Shown: positions 35,306 through 44,524, counted from the first letter of the stretch. The stretch is DNA of 50,456 bases from Oscillospiraceae bacterium (GCA_020025425.1 JAHHSD010000010.1:1-50456); one strand, 5' to 3'. Notes: generated by a model from the letters alone, not told the origin. Translations and numbers: made by a program.

Positions 35306-36868
35306 TCAACCTCGTTTCAGGACTTTCTTGACCATATTCCGGATCAGGACGGCCTCGTCCAGCTTCAGGATCAGGGTCATCAGGAAATAGACCACAGCGC
35401 CCGCCGCGGCGGCGGCGCCCATAGACACCAGCAGCCCCAGCTTACCGGCCAGCAGGCCGGCCGTCCCCTGGAGCACGCCCCAGGCGGCCAGGGCCATGAC
35501 CACGGCGGCCAGGGCCATCTTGCCCAGCTCTCTCAGGAAGGCGGGCTGGAGCAGGAAGCCCTCTCCCCTGCGCTCCAGCGGCACATCCAGCAGGATGGCG
35601 TAAATGGTGGCCGATGCGGAGGAGGCGATGGCCAGTCCGGCCACCTTCAGCGGGCCGGTCAGGATCAGGCACAGGATGACATTGGCTCCGATGGACAGGA
35701 TACCGGCCACCAGGGGACCCCGGCCCTCCTGGCGGGCGAAGTAGGCCCGGCTGAGCACGTTCTGGACCGCATAGCCCACCATGCCCAGCGCCACCCAGAA
35801 CAGGGCCTGGGCGGTGATGTCCACGGCGAAGGCGTCAAACTGGCCGTCGCCGTAAATGAATTCCACCAGCGGGTGGGAGACCACCATCAGTCCGGCCGCC
35901 ATGGGGAGGATGAAAAAGAGACAGCCCCGCATAGTGGCGATCAGGGTCTGCTGGAACTCCCCCTGCTTGTCCCCCGCAGTCAGCCGGGAGAGCTTGGGGA
36001 AAATCACATTGGTGACCGACAGGACGAACACGCCGGCGATGATCAGGTAGAGGTTGGTGGAGATCTCGATGGCCGAGACCCCGGCCCCATCGTAGAGCCG
36101 GGAGCCGAAGCGGCAGTTGATGGTCAGGTTGATGGGCTGGACCCAGGTGGACACCATCACGGGCACCATCAGGGCAAAGACCTTGCCCATCCCCTCAGAC
36201 CGCAGGTCAAATCCGGGCCGGTACCGGAAGCCCTTCCGCCGCAGGGCGGGCAGCTGGACCAGTGCCTGGAGCAGCCAGCCCAGCAGGAAGGCCACGGCCA
36301 GGCCGTAGATCCCGAATTTCCGGTTCAGAGTGAGGAAATAGAGGATGATGACCCCGTTGGAGACCACACTGATAAAGGCGGGTACCGTAAACTCCCCCAA
36401 GGCCTGGAGCACGCCCACAAAGGAGAAGGCGATGCCGGTAAAGAGGACCGTGGGGAACATGACCCGGGTCAGGGAGACCGTCAGGGCGGTGGTCTGGGCG
36501 TCGTAGCCCACGGCGAAGAGGGACACCAGGGGCTCGGCCAGGGCCATGCCCGCCACCGAGAACACCGCGCACAGCACGCCGGTGATGGTCAAAAAGTTTC
36601 CGCTGAATCGGAAGGCCTTCTCCCGGCCGTCCCGGGTCAGATATTCGCTGAACACCGGGATGAAGCAGGCCGCGATGGCCGAGGCAAACACCGCATCAAA
36701 AAAGACCCGCGGGATGCGGCTGGCGGCGTAGAAGGCGTTGGCCTCCATCCCTACTCCGTAGTTCACAGCCAGAAGTCGATCCCGGTACAGGCCCAGCAGC
36801 TTGCCCAGTAATGTAATCAGCATCATCATGCTGATGGTTTTGGTTGCGTTTTCTTCCTGTCTCGACAT
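35306..36868 (-). CDS. murJ: MurJ-like lipid flippase (MVF family)
   Basis: The 520-residue protein has the fourteen-helix pattern of the MVF/MurJ family, starting TLLGKLLGLYRDRLLAVNYG and AFYAASRIPRVFFDAVFASA, close to the family's R-x-x-P segments. The characterised members flip lipid II; here, as first gene of a cell-wall polymer operon, it could flip the lipid-linked polymer precursor instead. The start at 36868 is set by AGGAGA upstream; a longer open frame to 36955 has no site. I use the symbol murJ as family name only. Confidence 0.9.
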   Translation of the reverse strand: MSRQEENATKTISMMMLITLLGKLLGLYRDRLLAVNYGVGMEANAFYAASRIPRVFFDAVFASAIAACFIPVFSEYLTRDGREKAFRFSGNFLTITGVLCAVFSVAGMALAEPLVSLFAVGYDAQTTALTVSLTRVMFPTVLFTGIAFSFVGVLQALGEFTVPAFISVVSNGVIILYFLTLNRKFGIYGLAVAFLLGWLLQALVQLPALRRKGFRYRPGFDLRSEGMGKVFALMVPVMVSTWVQPINLTINCRFGSRLYDGAGVSAIEISTNLYLIIAGVFVLSVTNVIFPKLSRLTAGDKQGEFQQTLIATMRGCLFFILPMAAGLMVVSHPLVEFIYGDGQFDAFAVDITAQALFWVALGMVGYAVQNVLSRAYFARQEGRGPLVAGILSIGANVILCLILTGPLKVAGLAIASSASATIYAILLDVPLERRGEGFLLQPAFLRELGKMALAAVVMALAAWGVLQGTAGLLAGKLGLLVSMGAAAAAGAVVYFLMTLILKLDEAVLIRNMVKKVLKRG

Positions 36869-36995
36869 GCGATCTCTCCTTCTGCGCCCAGTCAGCGGAC
36901 CATAGCAAGTCTTTTTATTGTACACCACAGCCCCTCTCTTTTCAACTAAAAACAAGGATATTCATGATATCTTCATACTTTCCCCTCCAGATCAG

Positions 36996-37036
36996 CAAAA
37001 AAGAACTCCGCACCGATTTTCCGGTGCGGAGTTTCT
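36996..37036 (-). terminator. Terminator after the SLH surface protein
   Basis: Stem AACTCCGCACCG/CGGTGCGGAGTT with A6 on the left, giving T6 for the leftward gene that stops at 37059. Confidence 0.85.
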
Positions 37037-37058
37037 GTGGTCTACGCTGCCGCAGGCC

Positions 37059-39884
37059 TCAGTTCTGTGTAATGTAAGTCTGGGACACATAGCCGCTGGC
37101 GGCCGTGCCGGTCTTGGACAGATAGGTGATATGAAGCCAGCCGTCCCCCAGCTCCTCCCGGATCAGGACGGGCATCCCGCTGCTGATCCGGTCGATGACC
37201 TCATAGTCGGTGCTGGGGCCGGAGCGCACATTCAGAGACGCAGCCGCCTCCGACACCCGGCCGTAGTGCTGGGCAGGCAGGCAGGAGATGGTGCAGGAGT
37301 CGCTCACCGCACCCGCAGAGGCCGTGATGGTCACGGTCACGGTCTGACCGGTGGTGTTGAGGTTGATCACCTCACCCTCCGGAGAGACGGAGACAATGCC
37401 GGGCTCGCTGCTGATGGCCGTCCAGGAGATGTTCCCCCGGACCCCCTCAGGCTGAAGGTTTGCCGTCAGCTGGAAGGGCTCACCGGCCTCCAGGGCCAGC
37501 TCGTGCTGGTCCAGGGCCACCCCGGTCACCTGCTCCGGTTCCACGGGAGGATTGGGGGTACCGGGGTTATTGGCGGGGTCGTAGGTCCCCACCTTATAGA
37601 GGAGGACAGCCATCTCCGCCCGGGACAGGTTGCCCCTGGGGTTCAGCAGTCCGCCGCTGCCGCCCACAAATTTGTTGGCCACCAGGGTGGCGGCGTGCTT
37701 GGCCGCCCAGTCGGATATCTGCGCTTTGTCGCTGAACTGGTTCAGAACCTCCAGCGGGGCCTGCTGGAGCTTGATCCCCAGATGGGGGAGGGCACGGTTC
37801 AGAATGGTGAAGGTCTGCTCCCGGGTCACATTGATTTCAGGGGCAAACCGGCCGTCCTGCATGCCGGAGGCCAGCCCCATCTCCTGGGCCCAGGCAATGG
37901 CATCCGCATAGTAGTCTGTGGGAGCCACATCGGGGAAGTTCACCGTGGTGGTGACCGCCGGGCTGCCCGCCGCGCGGTAGAGCATCAGCAGGAAATCGCC
38001 CCGGCGGATATTGTAGTTGGGACCATACTGGCTGGGGGAGATCCCGCTGACCAGCTTGCGCTCGTAGCAGTACTCCACCGCCTGGTAGGCCCAGTGCTCC
38101 GGTCCCACATCCTGGTGGAGATTCTCCAGCGACACGGGGATGGCCACCGTCAGGCCGCCCGCTGTGGCCTTGATGGTGCCTCTGGTGCCGCCGCTGCGGT
38201 TGGCAGTAAACACACCGTTTGCATCCACGGTGCCTACATTTCCATCCACGGTCCAGGTCACACCGCTCTGGTCCCGCATGGCCAGCCGGCCCCAATAACT
38301 GCCCCTGGCCGCCATGGCGACCTGCTGGCCGGGCTTGATATTCAGTGCGGTGATGGGCTGACCGCTGCTGGCGTATGTAATGTTCAGCTCAGTCAGGGCG
38401 TTCACCACATGGATCTGGCCTGTCCCCTGGAGCCCGGAATCCTGGGCGCTCAGCAGCAGGGTATCGGTGCCCGCCTGGGGGCCCGCGGTATAGACCTTAT
38501 CCTCCACAATTCCCAGTCCGCTCTGGGATTGTATGGTCACGTTCTGCGCAGCCTGATCCAGCACGTTGAGTCCGTTGTCCAGCACCGCCGCGTCACCCAG
38601 GGTGACCGAGGTGCCGGTCAGCACCACCAGGCCGTCCTCCTTCAGCACAAGCCGAGCGGGAACGCCGTCACCGGGCTGGTTTGAGACCAGGAGCAGATAG
38701 GTGGCGCAGCCTCTGGGTCTGCCGTCCGAGGGGCGGTTCACGATGGCAGGCCCGGCCTGTCCGGGCACCCAGACGCTCATGGCTGTGGAGCCGCCGCCGT
38801 CCAGGTTGACCGCCCACTGGCAGCCCTGGGCCAGCAGCTCCAGGGCCAGGTCCTCCTGGCTCAGGCCGCCGGAGACGCCCTTTCTCCGTCCGTCCACCAC
38901 GTAAAGCACTACGCTGCCATCGGCCCGCACGCCCATAGCGGTGCGGGGCGCACGGCCCTCCCTCACATGGAGCCATCTGCTGGGATCGGTGAGGGATCCG
39001 TTTCGGATCATCACATCGCCCACACCGCTGGCCCACTGGGCCGACTCCAGCACAGGGCTGTTGCAGCGGGTGGACACGGTGATCACGTCACCCTCCTGGA
39101 AGGTGGCAAACACCCCGCCCAGGCCGTCCTTCTCGTCGGCGGTCAGGATGTAGTTTCCCGCACCGATGGGCTGGGGGTCGCTGCCCTGGATCAGTGCGGT
39201 GACCCGCAGGGTCATCTCCCCGGATACCCGCAGGTTCTCCCCCGGCGTCTCCTGGACCATACGGACCATCCATCCGGGTGTAGAGGTTCGGGTAGATACC
39301 GTGGAAAAATGCTCGTTGAGCAGATAGAGTCCGCCGCCGGGGGCACGCCATTTGTTCAGGTGATGGACTCCAACCTGCTGACCGGTGCGCTGGTTGGTCA
39401 GGGTCAGTGCGATCTGAGGGTTCTCCACCAGCTCCAGGCGGCCGTTGGCCGCCGCTATGGCGGCGGATACAGGCCCCTCCGGGCTGGTCATATATTCCCC
39501 GTCCTCAATGACCATTCCCATGGGCACGCCATTTTTGGGGGCAAAGTAGTCCGTATTGATGGCGCCGAGGACATGGTATCCCATAGACCGGGCCGACTGG
39601 ACCGCCTTATTGATGGACGCTGCGCCGTAGATGGTGCCGGCACCCTGCACCATGATGGGATAGACGGTGCTGTTGGCACCCAGCTCCAGCATGTGGCTCT
39701 CCACCCGGCCGGCCTGGGGGTGCTGGGTCACTGTGTTGATGTAGTTAAGTCCCTCCACCAGGGGACGGACCGTACTCAGCTTCTGATCTCCTGCGCCGGC
39801 GTAGGCTGTGGTCAGAGTCAGTGCGGCAGCCACCGTCAGGGCGGAAATCCGTCGCAGTATTGATTTGCAGTTTATATTTTTCAT
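37059..39884 (-). CDS. Surface phosphodiester glycosidase-like protein with SLH, Ig-like and SH3 domains
   Basis: The 941-residue exported protein starts with a signal peptide (to about 29, AYAGA). Residues 60-400 match the NAGPA/phosphodiester glycosidase domain, with GAINTDYFAPKNGVPMGMVI and the signature CQWAVNLDGGGSTAMSVW at 355-372. An Ig-like/BIG2 segment covers about 495-585, SLH repeats about 590-770, another BIG2 domain 787-868 and a C-terminal SH3 domain 873-941. It is probably bound through SLH repeats to pyruvylated wall polymer and trims a glycan phosphodiester. The gene is unlinked to the murJ-CsaB operon by a terminator, but adjacent and on the same strand. Confidence 0.92.
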   Translation of the reverse strand: MKNINCKSILRRISALTVAAALTLTTAYAGAGDQKLSTVRPLVEGLNYINTVTQHPQAGRVESHMLELGANSTVYPIMVQGAGTIYGAASINKAVQSARSMGYHVLGAINTDYFAPKNGVPMGMVIEDGEYMTSPEGPVSAAIAAANGRLELVENPQIALTLTNQRTGQQVGVHHLNKWRAPGGGLYLLNEHFSTVSTRTSTPGWMVRMVQETPGENLRVSGEMTLRVTALIQGSDPQPIGAGNYILTADEKDGLGGVFATFQEGDVITVSTRCNSPVLESAQWASGVGDVMIRNGSLTDPSRWLHVREGRAPRTAMGVRADGSVVLYVVDGRRKGVSGGLSQEDLALELLAQGCQWAVNLDGGGSTAMSVWVPGQAGPAIVNRPSDGRPRGCATYLLLVSNQPGDGVPARLVLKEDGLVVLTGTSVTLGDAAVLDNGLNVLDQAAQNVTIQSQSGLGIVEDKVYTAGPQAGTDTLLLSAQDSGLQGTGQIHVVNALTELNITYASSGQPITALNIKPGQQVAMAARGSYWGRLAMRDQSGVTWTVDGNVGTVDANGVFTANRSGGTRGTIKATAGGLTVAIPVSLENLHQDVGPEHWAYQAVEYCYERKLVSGISPSQYGPNYNIRRGDFLLMLYRAAGSPAVTTTVNFPDVAPTDYYADAIAWAQEMGLASGMQDGRFAPEINVTREQTFTILNRALPHLGIKLQQAPLEVLNQFSDKAQISDWAAKHAATLVANKFVGGSGGLLNPRGNLSRAEMAVLLYKVGTYDPANNPGTPNPPVEPEQVTGVALDQHELALEAGEPFQLTANLQPEGVRGNISWTAISSEPGIVSVSPEGEVINLNTTGQTVTVTITASAGAVSDSCTISCLPAQHYGRVSEAAASLNVRSGPSTDYEVIDRISSGMPVLIREELGDGWLHITYLSKTGTAASGYVSQTYITQN

Positions 39885-40051
39885 GGAAGCTCCTTTTGCA
39901 TATGGGGTAAGTGGGATTGGTTCACATTATAGCAGGATAGGCCGTCGGATTCAATGGAAAATCACCATTCCGTTTCTCCTGATTTTCCCATTTTGCAGCA
40001 ATCATTCCACATATTATCCGGTTCCCACACCGTCCCGGCCGTCCTGCATAT

Positions 40052-40088
40052 AAAAATCCCGCCTCCTTTTCAAGCAGAGGCGGGATCG
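40052..40088 (-). terminator. Terminator after ybaB
   Basis: Stem ATCCCGCCTC/GAGGCGGGAT (40056-40065/40077-40086), followed on the minus strand by TTTTTATAT. Confidence 0.82.
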
Positions 40089-40098
40089 GGAAATCTGA

Positions 40099-40446
40099 TC
40101 AGAAGGGCAGACCGAGACCGCCGGTCAGCTTCTGCATGGTGTCGGCAGCGTCGCCGTCGGCGGCACGCATGGCCTCGTTCACCGCGGCCACGATCATGTC
40201 CTGGAGCATCTCCACATCATCGGGATCAACCGCGTCCGGGTCAATGGTCAGCTGGCGCAGCTCGTGCTTGCCGTTGACCATGGCAGTGACCACGCCGCCG
40301 CCTGCGGAGGCCTGGTACTCCTTCTCCTGCAGCTCCTGCTGCATCTTCATCATATCCTGCTGCATCTTCTGGGCCTGCTTGATCATGTTCATGTTCACGC
40401 CGCCCATGCCGCCCATACCGCCGCGGCCGCCAAATCCTTTTGCCAT
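40099..40446 (-). CDS. ybaB: YbaB/EbfC nucleoid-associated protein
   Basis: The 115-residue protein matches the YbaB/EbfC family, small dimeric DNA-binding proteins encoded next to dnaX. A Gly/Met-rich start (GFGGRGGMGGMGGVNM) precedes the typical helix KQAQKMQQDMMKMQQELQEK and the strand VVTAMVNGKHELRQLTIDP. It sits 18 bp after dnaX. The usual next gene, recR, is absent; a terminator follows immediately. Confidence 0.94.
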   Translation of the reverse strand: MAKGFGGRGGMGGMGGVNMNMIKQAQKMQQDMMKMQQELQEKEYQASAGGGVVTAMVNGKHELRQLTIDPDAVDPDDVEMLQDMIVAAVNEAMRAADGDAADTMQKLTGGLGLPF

Positions 40447-40464
40447 ACCGATCGTTACTCCTTT

Positions 40465-42261
40465 TTATTGAATCACTATGTTATCGAACTGCTCTCCAAA
40501 GGCCAGCAGCTCTTCCAGCGCATTTTTTGTGTCCTCCCCGGCCGGGTCCGCCTGTGGCGGCTGGGTTGCGGGGGGCTGCTGCTTCGGTGGCTGTCCCACC
40601 TTGATCTCCACCCGGGCCGGACCGTTGAACCGGGCCTGGGCCGCTCCGCTTACCGCCTGGAGCACCGCCGGCTTTCCAAGCATGGTCTTGGTAAAGGCGC
40701 TGTCCACCCACAGGGTCAGCACCCCGGGCCGCCAGGTCCCCTTTACCTTGTCCGGGTTGTGGAAATAGGGCATCACTGCCGGGGGCACCTGGCCCCGCAG
40801 GCCCTCCACAAAGCTGGGCCAGAAGGACTCCTCCCCCGCCGCCTGGACCCCGGTGGCCGGGGCGGGCGCGGGAGCCGCAGGCTCAGGGGCCGGGGCAGAC
40901 TGTGTTGGTGCCTGGGGCATCTTGACTTCCGGCTCGGGCCAGACCGGCTCGCCCGGCTCCTCCGGCAGGGGCGGGCGCTCCTCCTCTTCCCAGGGCGGTC
41001 TGTCCTCCGCCGCCGGGACAGGCGCAAACGCTGCCGGCTCAGCCTTGGGCTTCTCCGCCCGAACCTCGGGCTGCTGGACCTGGACAGGGGCCGCCGGGGC
41101 TGTCTGGACCGGAACGCCCCTGGACACCCGCTCCTCCAGCTGGGCGATCCGGGCGGACAGTCCGGACAGGGAGTCGTCCAGCCGCTCGTCGCACATCCGC
41201 AGCAGGCACAGCTCCGCGTCGGTGCGGCGGTTGCTGCTCCGGGACATCAGCCCCAGGGTCTCCTGGAGCAGGGTCAGAATCTGAAGCAGACGGGGGGCGG
41301 AAAAGCTCTCCCCCAGCCCGCGCATGGTGGCCTCGTCATAGCCGCCGGTGAGCAGGGCCGTGCCCCCCTTGGGGGCCGTCTTGCGCAGCAGAAGGTCCCG
41401 GGTCAGGGCGCTCATCTCGCCCAGCATGGCGCTGATCTCCTTGCCGTTGGCGTACATCCGTCCCAGCTGCTCCAGGGCGGCGGAGGTGTCGTGTGCGGCC
41501 ACATGGCCCATCAGCCGGGCGGTCTCCAGATTTCCGGCCAGACCCAGGGTATCCAGCACCGCCTGCTCGTCCACCCTCTGTCCCGCTCCGGAGCACTGGT
41601 CCAGCAGGGACAGGGCGTCCCGCAGGCCGCCGTCGGCAAGGCGGGCCAGAAGGGCGGCGCCGGGGGCGGTCAGGTCGATGCCCTCCTGCTGGGCCACATA
41701 CCCCAGCCGCTGGGCGATCTGGGTGGCGTGAATGCGCTTGAAGGCGAACTGCTGGCATCTGGACCGGATGGTGGCCGGCACCTTATGCAGCTCAGTGGTG
41801 GCCAGAATAAACATCAGGTGGGCCGGGGGCTCCTCCAGGATCTTCAGCAGGGCGTTGAAGGCCGGGGTGGAGAGCATGTGGACCTCGTCGATGATGTACA
41901 CCCGCTTGCGCACGGCGGCGGGGGTGTAGACCGCCTCGTCCCGCAGAGCGCGGACCTGATCCACGCCGTTGTTGGAGGCGGCGTCCAGCTCCAGCACGTC
42001 CAGGATGGAGCCGTTCTCAATGCCCCGGCAGGCGGGGCACTCGTTGCAGGGGTTGCCGTTCTGGGGATTCTCGCAGTTGACCGCCCGGGCCAGGATCTTG
42101 GCGCAGGAGGTCTTGCCCGTCCCCCGGGTCCCCGTAAACAGGTAGGCGTGGGACAGCCGTCCGCCGGCCACCTGCTGCTTGAGGGTATCCGTGATGTGCT
42201 CCTGCCCCACTACATCGTCAAAGGTACGCGGGCGCCATTTGCGGTACAGGGCCTGATACAT
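40465..42261 (-). CDS. dnaX: DNA polymerase III subunit gamma/tau
   Basis: DnaX is the clamp-loader ATPase of the replicase. The 598-residue protein starts MYQALYRKWRPRTFDDVVGQ, the classic beginning. Walker A GTRGTGKTS is at 44-52, zinc cysteines C63, C72, C75 and C78, and Walker B IIDEVHML near 118-125. A Pro/Ala-rich linker at about 400-480 leads to the C-terminal tau-like domain. The start at 42261 is preceded by AGAGAGGTGA; the in-frame extension upstream overlaps the SRP RNA region and is not coding. The neighbours SRP RNA and ybaB are the classical Gram-positive order. Confidence 0.96.
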   Translation of the reverse strand: MYQALYRKWRPRTFDDVVGQEHITDTLKQQVAGGRLSHAYLFTGTRGTGKTSCAKILARAVNCENPQNGNPCNECPACRGIENGSILDVLELDAASNNGVDQVRALRDEAVYTPAAVRKRVYIIDEVHMLSTPAFNALLKILEEPPAHLMFILATTELHKVPATIRSRCQQFAFKRIHATQIAQRLGYVAQQEGIDLTAPGAALLARLADGGLRDALSLLDQCSGAGQRVDEQAVLDTLGLAGNLETARLMGHVAAHDTSAALEQLGRMYANGKEISAMLGEMSALTRDLLLRKTAPKGGTALLTGGYDEATMRGLGESFSAPRLLQILTLLQETLGLMSRSSNRRTDAELCLLRMCDERLDDSLSGLSARIAQLEERVSRGVPVQTAPAAPVQVQQPEVRAEKPKAEPAAFAPVPAAEDRPPWEEEERPPLPEEPGEPVWPEPEVKMPQAPTQSAPAPEPAAPAPAPATGVQAAGEESFWPSFVEGLRGQVPPAVMPYFHNPDKVKGTWRPGVLTLWVDSAFTKTMLGKPAVLQAVSGAAQARFNGPARVEIKVGQPPKQQPPATQPPQADPAGEDTKNALEELLAFGEQFDNIVIQ

Positions 42262-42360
42262 CCAAATCACCTCTCTACAATAAATTGAATTCCGCGATCC
42301 AGTCTCTGTCTCGCGGAAGCTTCGGCAGAGTTTCCACCTGCCATCAAAATAAAACTCGGT

Positions 42361-42647
42361 ACAGAACAAGACCGCACACCGGCCTTTGAAGCGTGTGTTA
42401 TGCCCGTTACCTGAACAGCCGGCTCAGAAACAGTACCCCCGCGGCACACATGGCTTTCCGCTTAGTGCTGCTCGGTTCCCCGCCTGACACGGTTCACGGG
42501 GCCACATTGCGCGGGACCGGTTCTTCATCGCTGCTTATTCAGGTCAGACGACACAACACACGTCCGGGGGCCGGGATTCATCCCTGCTAAAGCGGGTTGC
42601 AGATACAGGGCACCGCTATCTCCCCGACTAGTGCGGCCTTGTTCTGC
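42361..42647 (-). ncRNA. ffs: Signal recognition particle RNA (Gram-positive large type)
   Basis: On the minus strand the 5' end CAGAACAAGGCCGCAC pairs with the 3' end GTGCGGTCTTGTTCTG. The Alu-like part shows GGTGCCCTGTATCTGC and GCTTTAGCAGGG. The SRP54-binding helix 8 has GTCAGGCGGGGAACCGAGCAG with the GGAA-type tip and AGCAGCACTAAG after it. The length of about 287 nt is that of Bacillus/Clostridium-type SRP RNA with Alu domain. It sits directly upstream of dnaX, as in B. subtilis. Ends are set by the closing helix and are good to a few bases. Confidence 0.93.
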
Positions 42648-42675
42648 ACCGAGATGCAGGACAAAGCTAAGATGT

Positions 42676-42704
42676 ATTGTACTATAAGTAAACTCATTTT
42701 TCAA
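42676..42704 (-). promoter_or_regulatory. Promoter of the SRP RNA gene
   Basis: Minus strand: TTGAAA (42699-42704), 17 bp, TACAAT (42676-42681), some 25-30 bp before the RNA's 5' end. Confidence 0.7.
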
Positions 42705-42793
42705 TAGATTTTTTTACCTGCTGCCATTTCTTTTCCCGCTCCCAATTGGATACTTTTACGTACAGATGGCCGGACCTGAACCAAAATGCGGGG

Positions 42794-42827
42794 TTGTACT
42801 TCCGGAAAAAGGCCATTATAATGGCCT
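42794..42827 (+). promoter_or_regulatory. Promoter with palindromic operator before the fliB-like gene
   Basis: TTGTAC at 42794-42799 and TATAAT at 42817-42822 with 17 bp between. The -10 box lies inside AGGCCATTATAATGGCCT (42810-42827), a perfect 18-bp palindrome. Such an overlap suggests a dimeric repressor, unknown here. Confidence 0.72.
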
Positions 42828-42855
42828 GGAAGTCTGACTGTAAGGGTGAACAGCT

Positions 42856-43803
42856 ATGAAATATATTGCACCGGATTACTATGAATCCTTCTCCTGCATT
42901 GCGGGCGCATGCGGGCACAGCTGCTGCATCGGCTGGGAGATCGACATTGACGAGGACTCCTTTCAGCGATACCGGACCCTGGAGGGTCCAATGGGTGACA
43001 CGCTCCGCAGCCGTATCAGCACGGACGGGGACGCCCCCCACTACATCCTGACCGAGGGCGAGCGGTGTCCCTTTCTCCAGCCGGATGGGCTGTGTGAGAT
43101 GATCCTGACTTTGGGTGAGGACGCCCTGTGTCAGATCTGCACGGACCACCCCCGGTTCCGCAATTTCTTTTCTGACCGCATGGAGCTGGGGCTGGGACTG
43201 TGCTGCGAGGCGGCAGGCGCCCTGATCCTCAAAAGGGAGACCCCGATGACCCTGTCTGTCCTGGAGGATGACGGGGAGCCCGCCCCCCGGGACGAGGAGG
43301 AGCTGGCCCTGCTGTCCTTTCGGGATATGCTCTTCTCTATTTTGCAGGACCGGAGCTGCACCATAGACCAGCGGCTGGAGGAGCTGGCGGAGACCTGCGG
43401 CGGGATGCCGGAGCGCCCGCTCTCCGCCTGGGCGGCCGATTTCCTGCAGCTGGAGCGGCTGGACCCGGCCTGGACTGTCTGCCTGGACGCTCTGCGCACA
43501 TCTGACTCCTTCGACCACCCTGTCCTCCACACCCCAGAATGGGAGTGCGCTTTGGAGCAGGCGGGGGTCTATTTTCTCTACCGCCACATCCCGGCCGCCC
43601 TGGAGGACGGGGATGTGGGCTCAAAGGCGGCCTTTGCTGTCCTCAGTGTGCGGCTCCTGCGGGGCCTCTGCGCGGTCAAACAGCAGAGCACCGGAGCTGT
43701 ATCCCTGGACGATCTGGTGGAGTTTGCCAGGATGTACTCCAGCGAGGTGGAGTACTCAGAGGAAAATTTACAGCAGGTTTTCCAGTGGCTTGTCCCATCA
43801 TGA
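42856..43803 (+). CDS. FliB-like lysine-N-methylase
   Basis: The 315-residue protein resembles FliB/flagellin lysine-N-methylase, which methylates lysines on flagellin in Salmonella. Metal-binding Cys clusters of the YkgJ-like type are visible: C14, C19, C23, C24 in SCIAGACGHSCC, then C71, C80, C92 and C95 in the next part, likely ligands of an iron-sulfur cluster. Residues 5-11, PDYYESF, are the family start. No flagellin or motility gene is in the window, so the substrate may lie elsewhere or be another surface protein. It reads alone from a promoter with a palindromic operator. Confidence 0.85.
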   Translation: MKYIAPDYYESFSCIAGACGHSCCIGWEIDIDEDSFQRYRTLEGPMGDTLRSRISTDGDAPHYILTEGERCPFLQPDGLCEMILTLGEDALCQICTDHPRFRNFFSDRMELGLGLCCEAAGALILKRETPMTLSVLEDDGEPAPRDEEELALLSFRDMLFSILQDRSCTIDQRLEELAETCGGMPERPLSAWAADFLQLERLDPAWTVCLDALRTSDSFDHPVLHTPEWECALEQAGVYFLYRHIPAALEDGDVGSKAAFAVLSVRLLRGLCAVKQQSTGAVSLDDLVEFARMYSSEVEYSEENLQQVFQWLVPS

Positions 43804-43948
43804 TAACCACTTGGTCAGCTGCCCCCTCTCCAAACAGTCTCATGGGAATTGGGGATGATCCTCTATCCGTTCCGCGTCGCTTTCCTTCCTTTGTATAAAG
43901 CCTGGACCACTTTTTCGCAGAGTGCAGCACAGGCATCCCGTGAAGCGT

Positions 43949-44524
43949 TCATTTTATGATGATGCCCAGCCCATTGAGCAGATTCACAACCTCCGGAAAG
44001 GAAAATACGGCTCCCTTCAACTTACAGGTTGAAATATCCACGGTGTAGCCATCAGCATCCTGAAACGCGGCACCAGTCAGGTCGCATCGGAAGAATTCTG
44101 TTCGCTCCAGATGGCAGCGGGAAAAATTGCTGTGTGACAGGCTGCAATCGGCAAACAAGGATTCCAGAATGCTGTTGTCTGAAAATGTGAATTTGGGGAA
44201 ATTGACGCCCACAAAGCTGTTATACTTCAGTTGACAGCCCTCCAAATGTTCAATCGGCGCAACAAATCCCGTAAATAAGCCGCTCCAGTTGATTCCAAAT
44301 AACCGGCATTCCATAAAGTCATTGCCGGTCATGGCGCAGCATTCAAACACCGGGTTTGTCACACAGCATTTCGAAAAAATACAGTCCGTGAACTTACAAT
44401 TCCGCATATGCAGGTTTTCAAATTCGCAATGTTCAAACCTGCATTCTGCAAATTCTTCCCAGCGAAAAGATGTACCACTGAGCTTTATGCCGCTTATTAC
44501 TTCATGTTCATGATATGTGATCAA
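43949..44524 (-). CDS. Pentapeptide-repeat protein
   Basis: The 191-residue protein is built of A(D/N)LXX-like pentapeptides rich in Phe, Cys and Asn (CRFEHCEFENLHMRNCKFTD, then NPVFECCAMTGNDFMECRLF and HSNFSRCHLERTEFFRCDLT). These would fold as a quadrilateral beta-helix over most of its length. There are 12 or more Cys residues at regular places. Related proteins include quinolone-resistance Qnr-type and unknown ones; the Cys content and short helix argue against calling it Qnr. It stands alone, transcribed toward the fliB-like gene. Confidence 0.85.
   Translation of the reverse strand: MITYHEHEVISGIKLSGTSFRWEEFAECRFEHCEFENLHMRNCKFTDCIFSKCCVTNPVFECCAMTGNDFMECRLFGINWSGLFTGFVAPIEHLEGCQLKYNSFVGVNFPKFTFSDNSILESLFADCSLSHSNFSRCHLERTEFFRCDLTGAAFQDADGYTVDISTCKLKGAVFSFPEVVNLLNGLGIIIK

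Noticed and set aside
42694..43587. Minus-strand frame opposite the fliB-like gene
   Set aside because: Shadow of a GC-rich gene; the plus-strand frame has the promoter, ribosome site and conserved cysteines.
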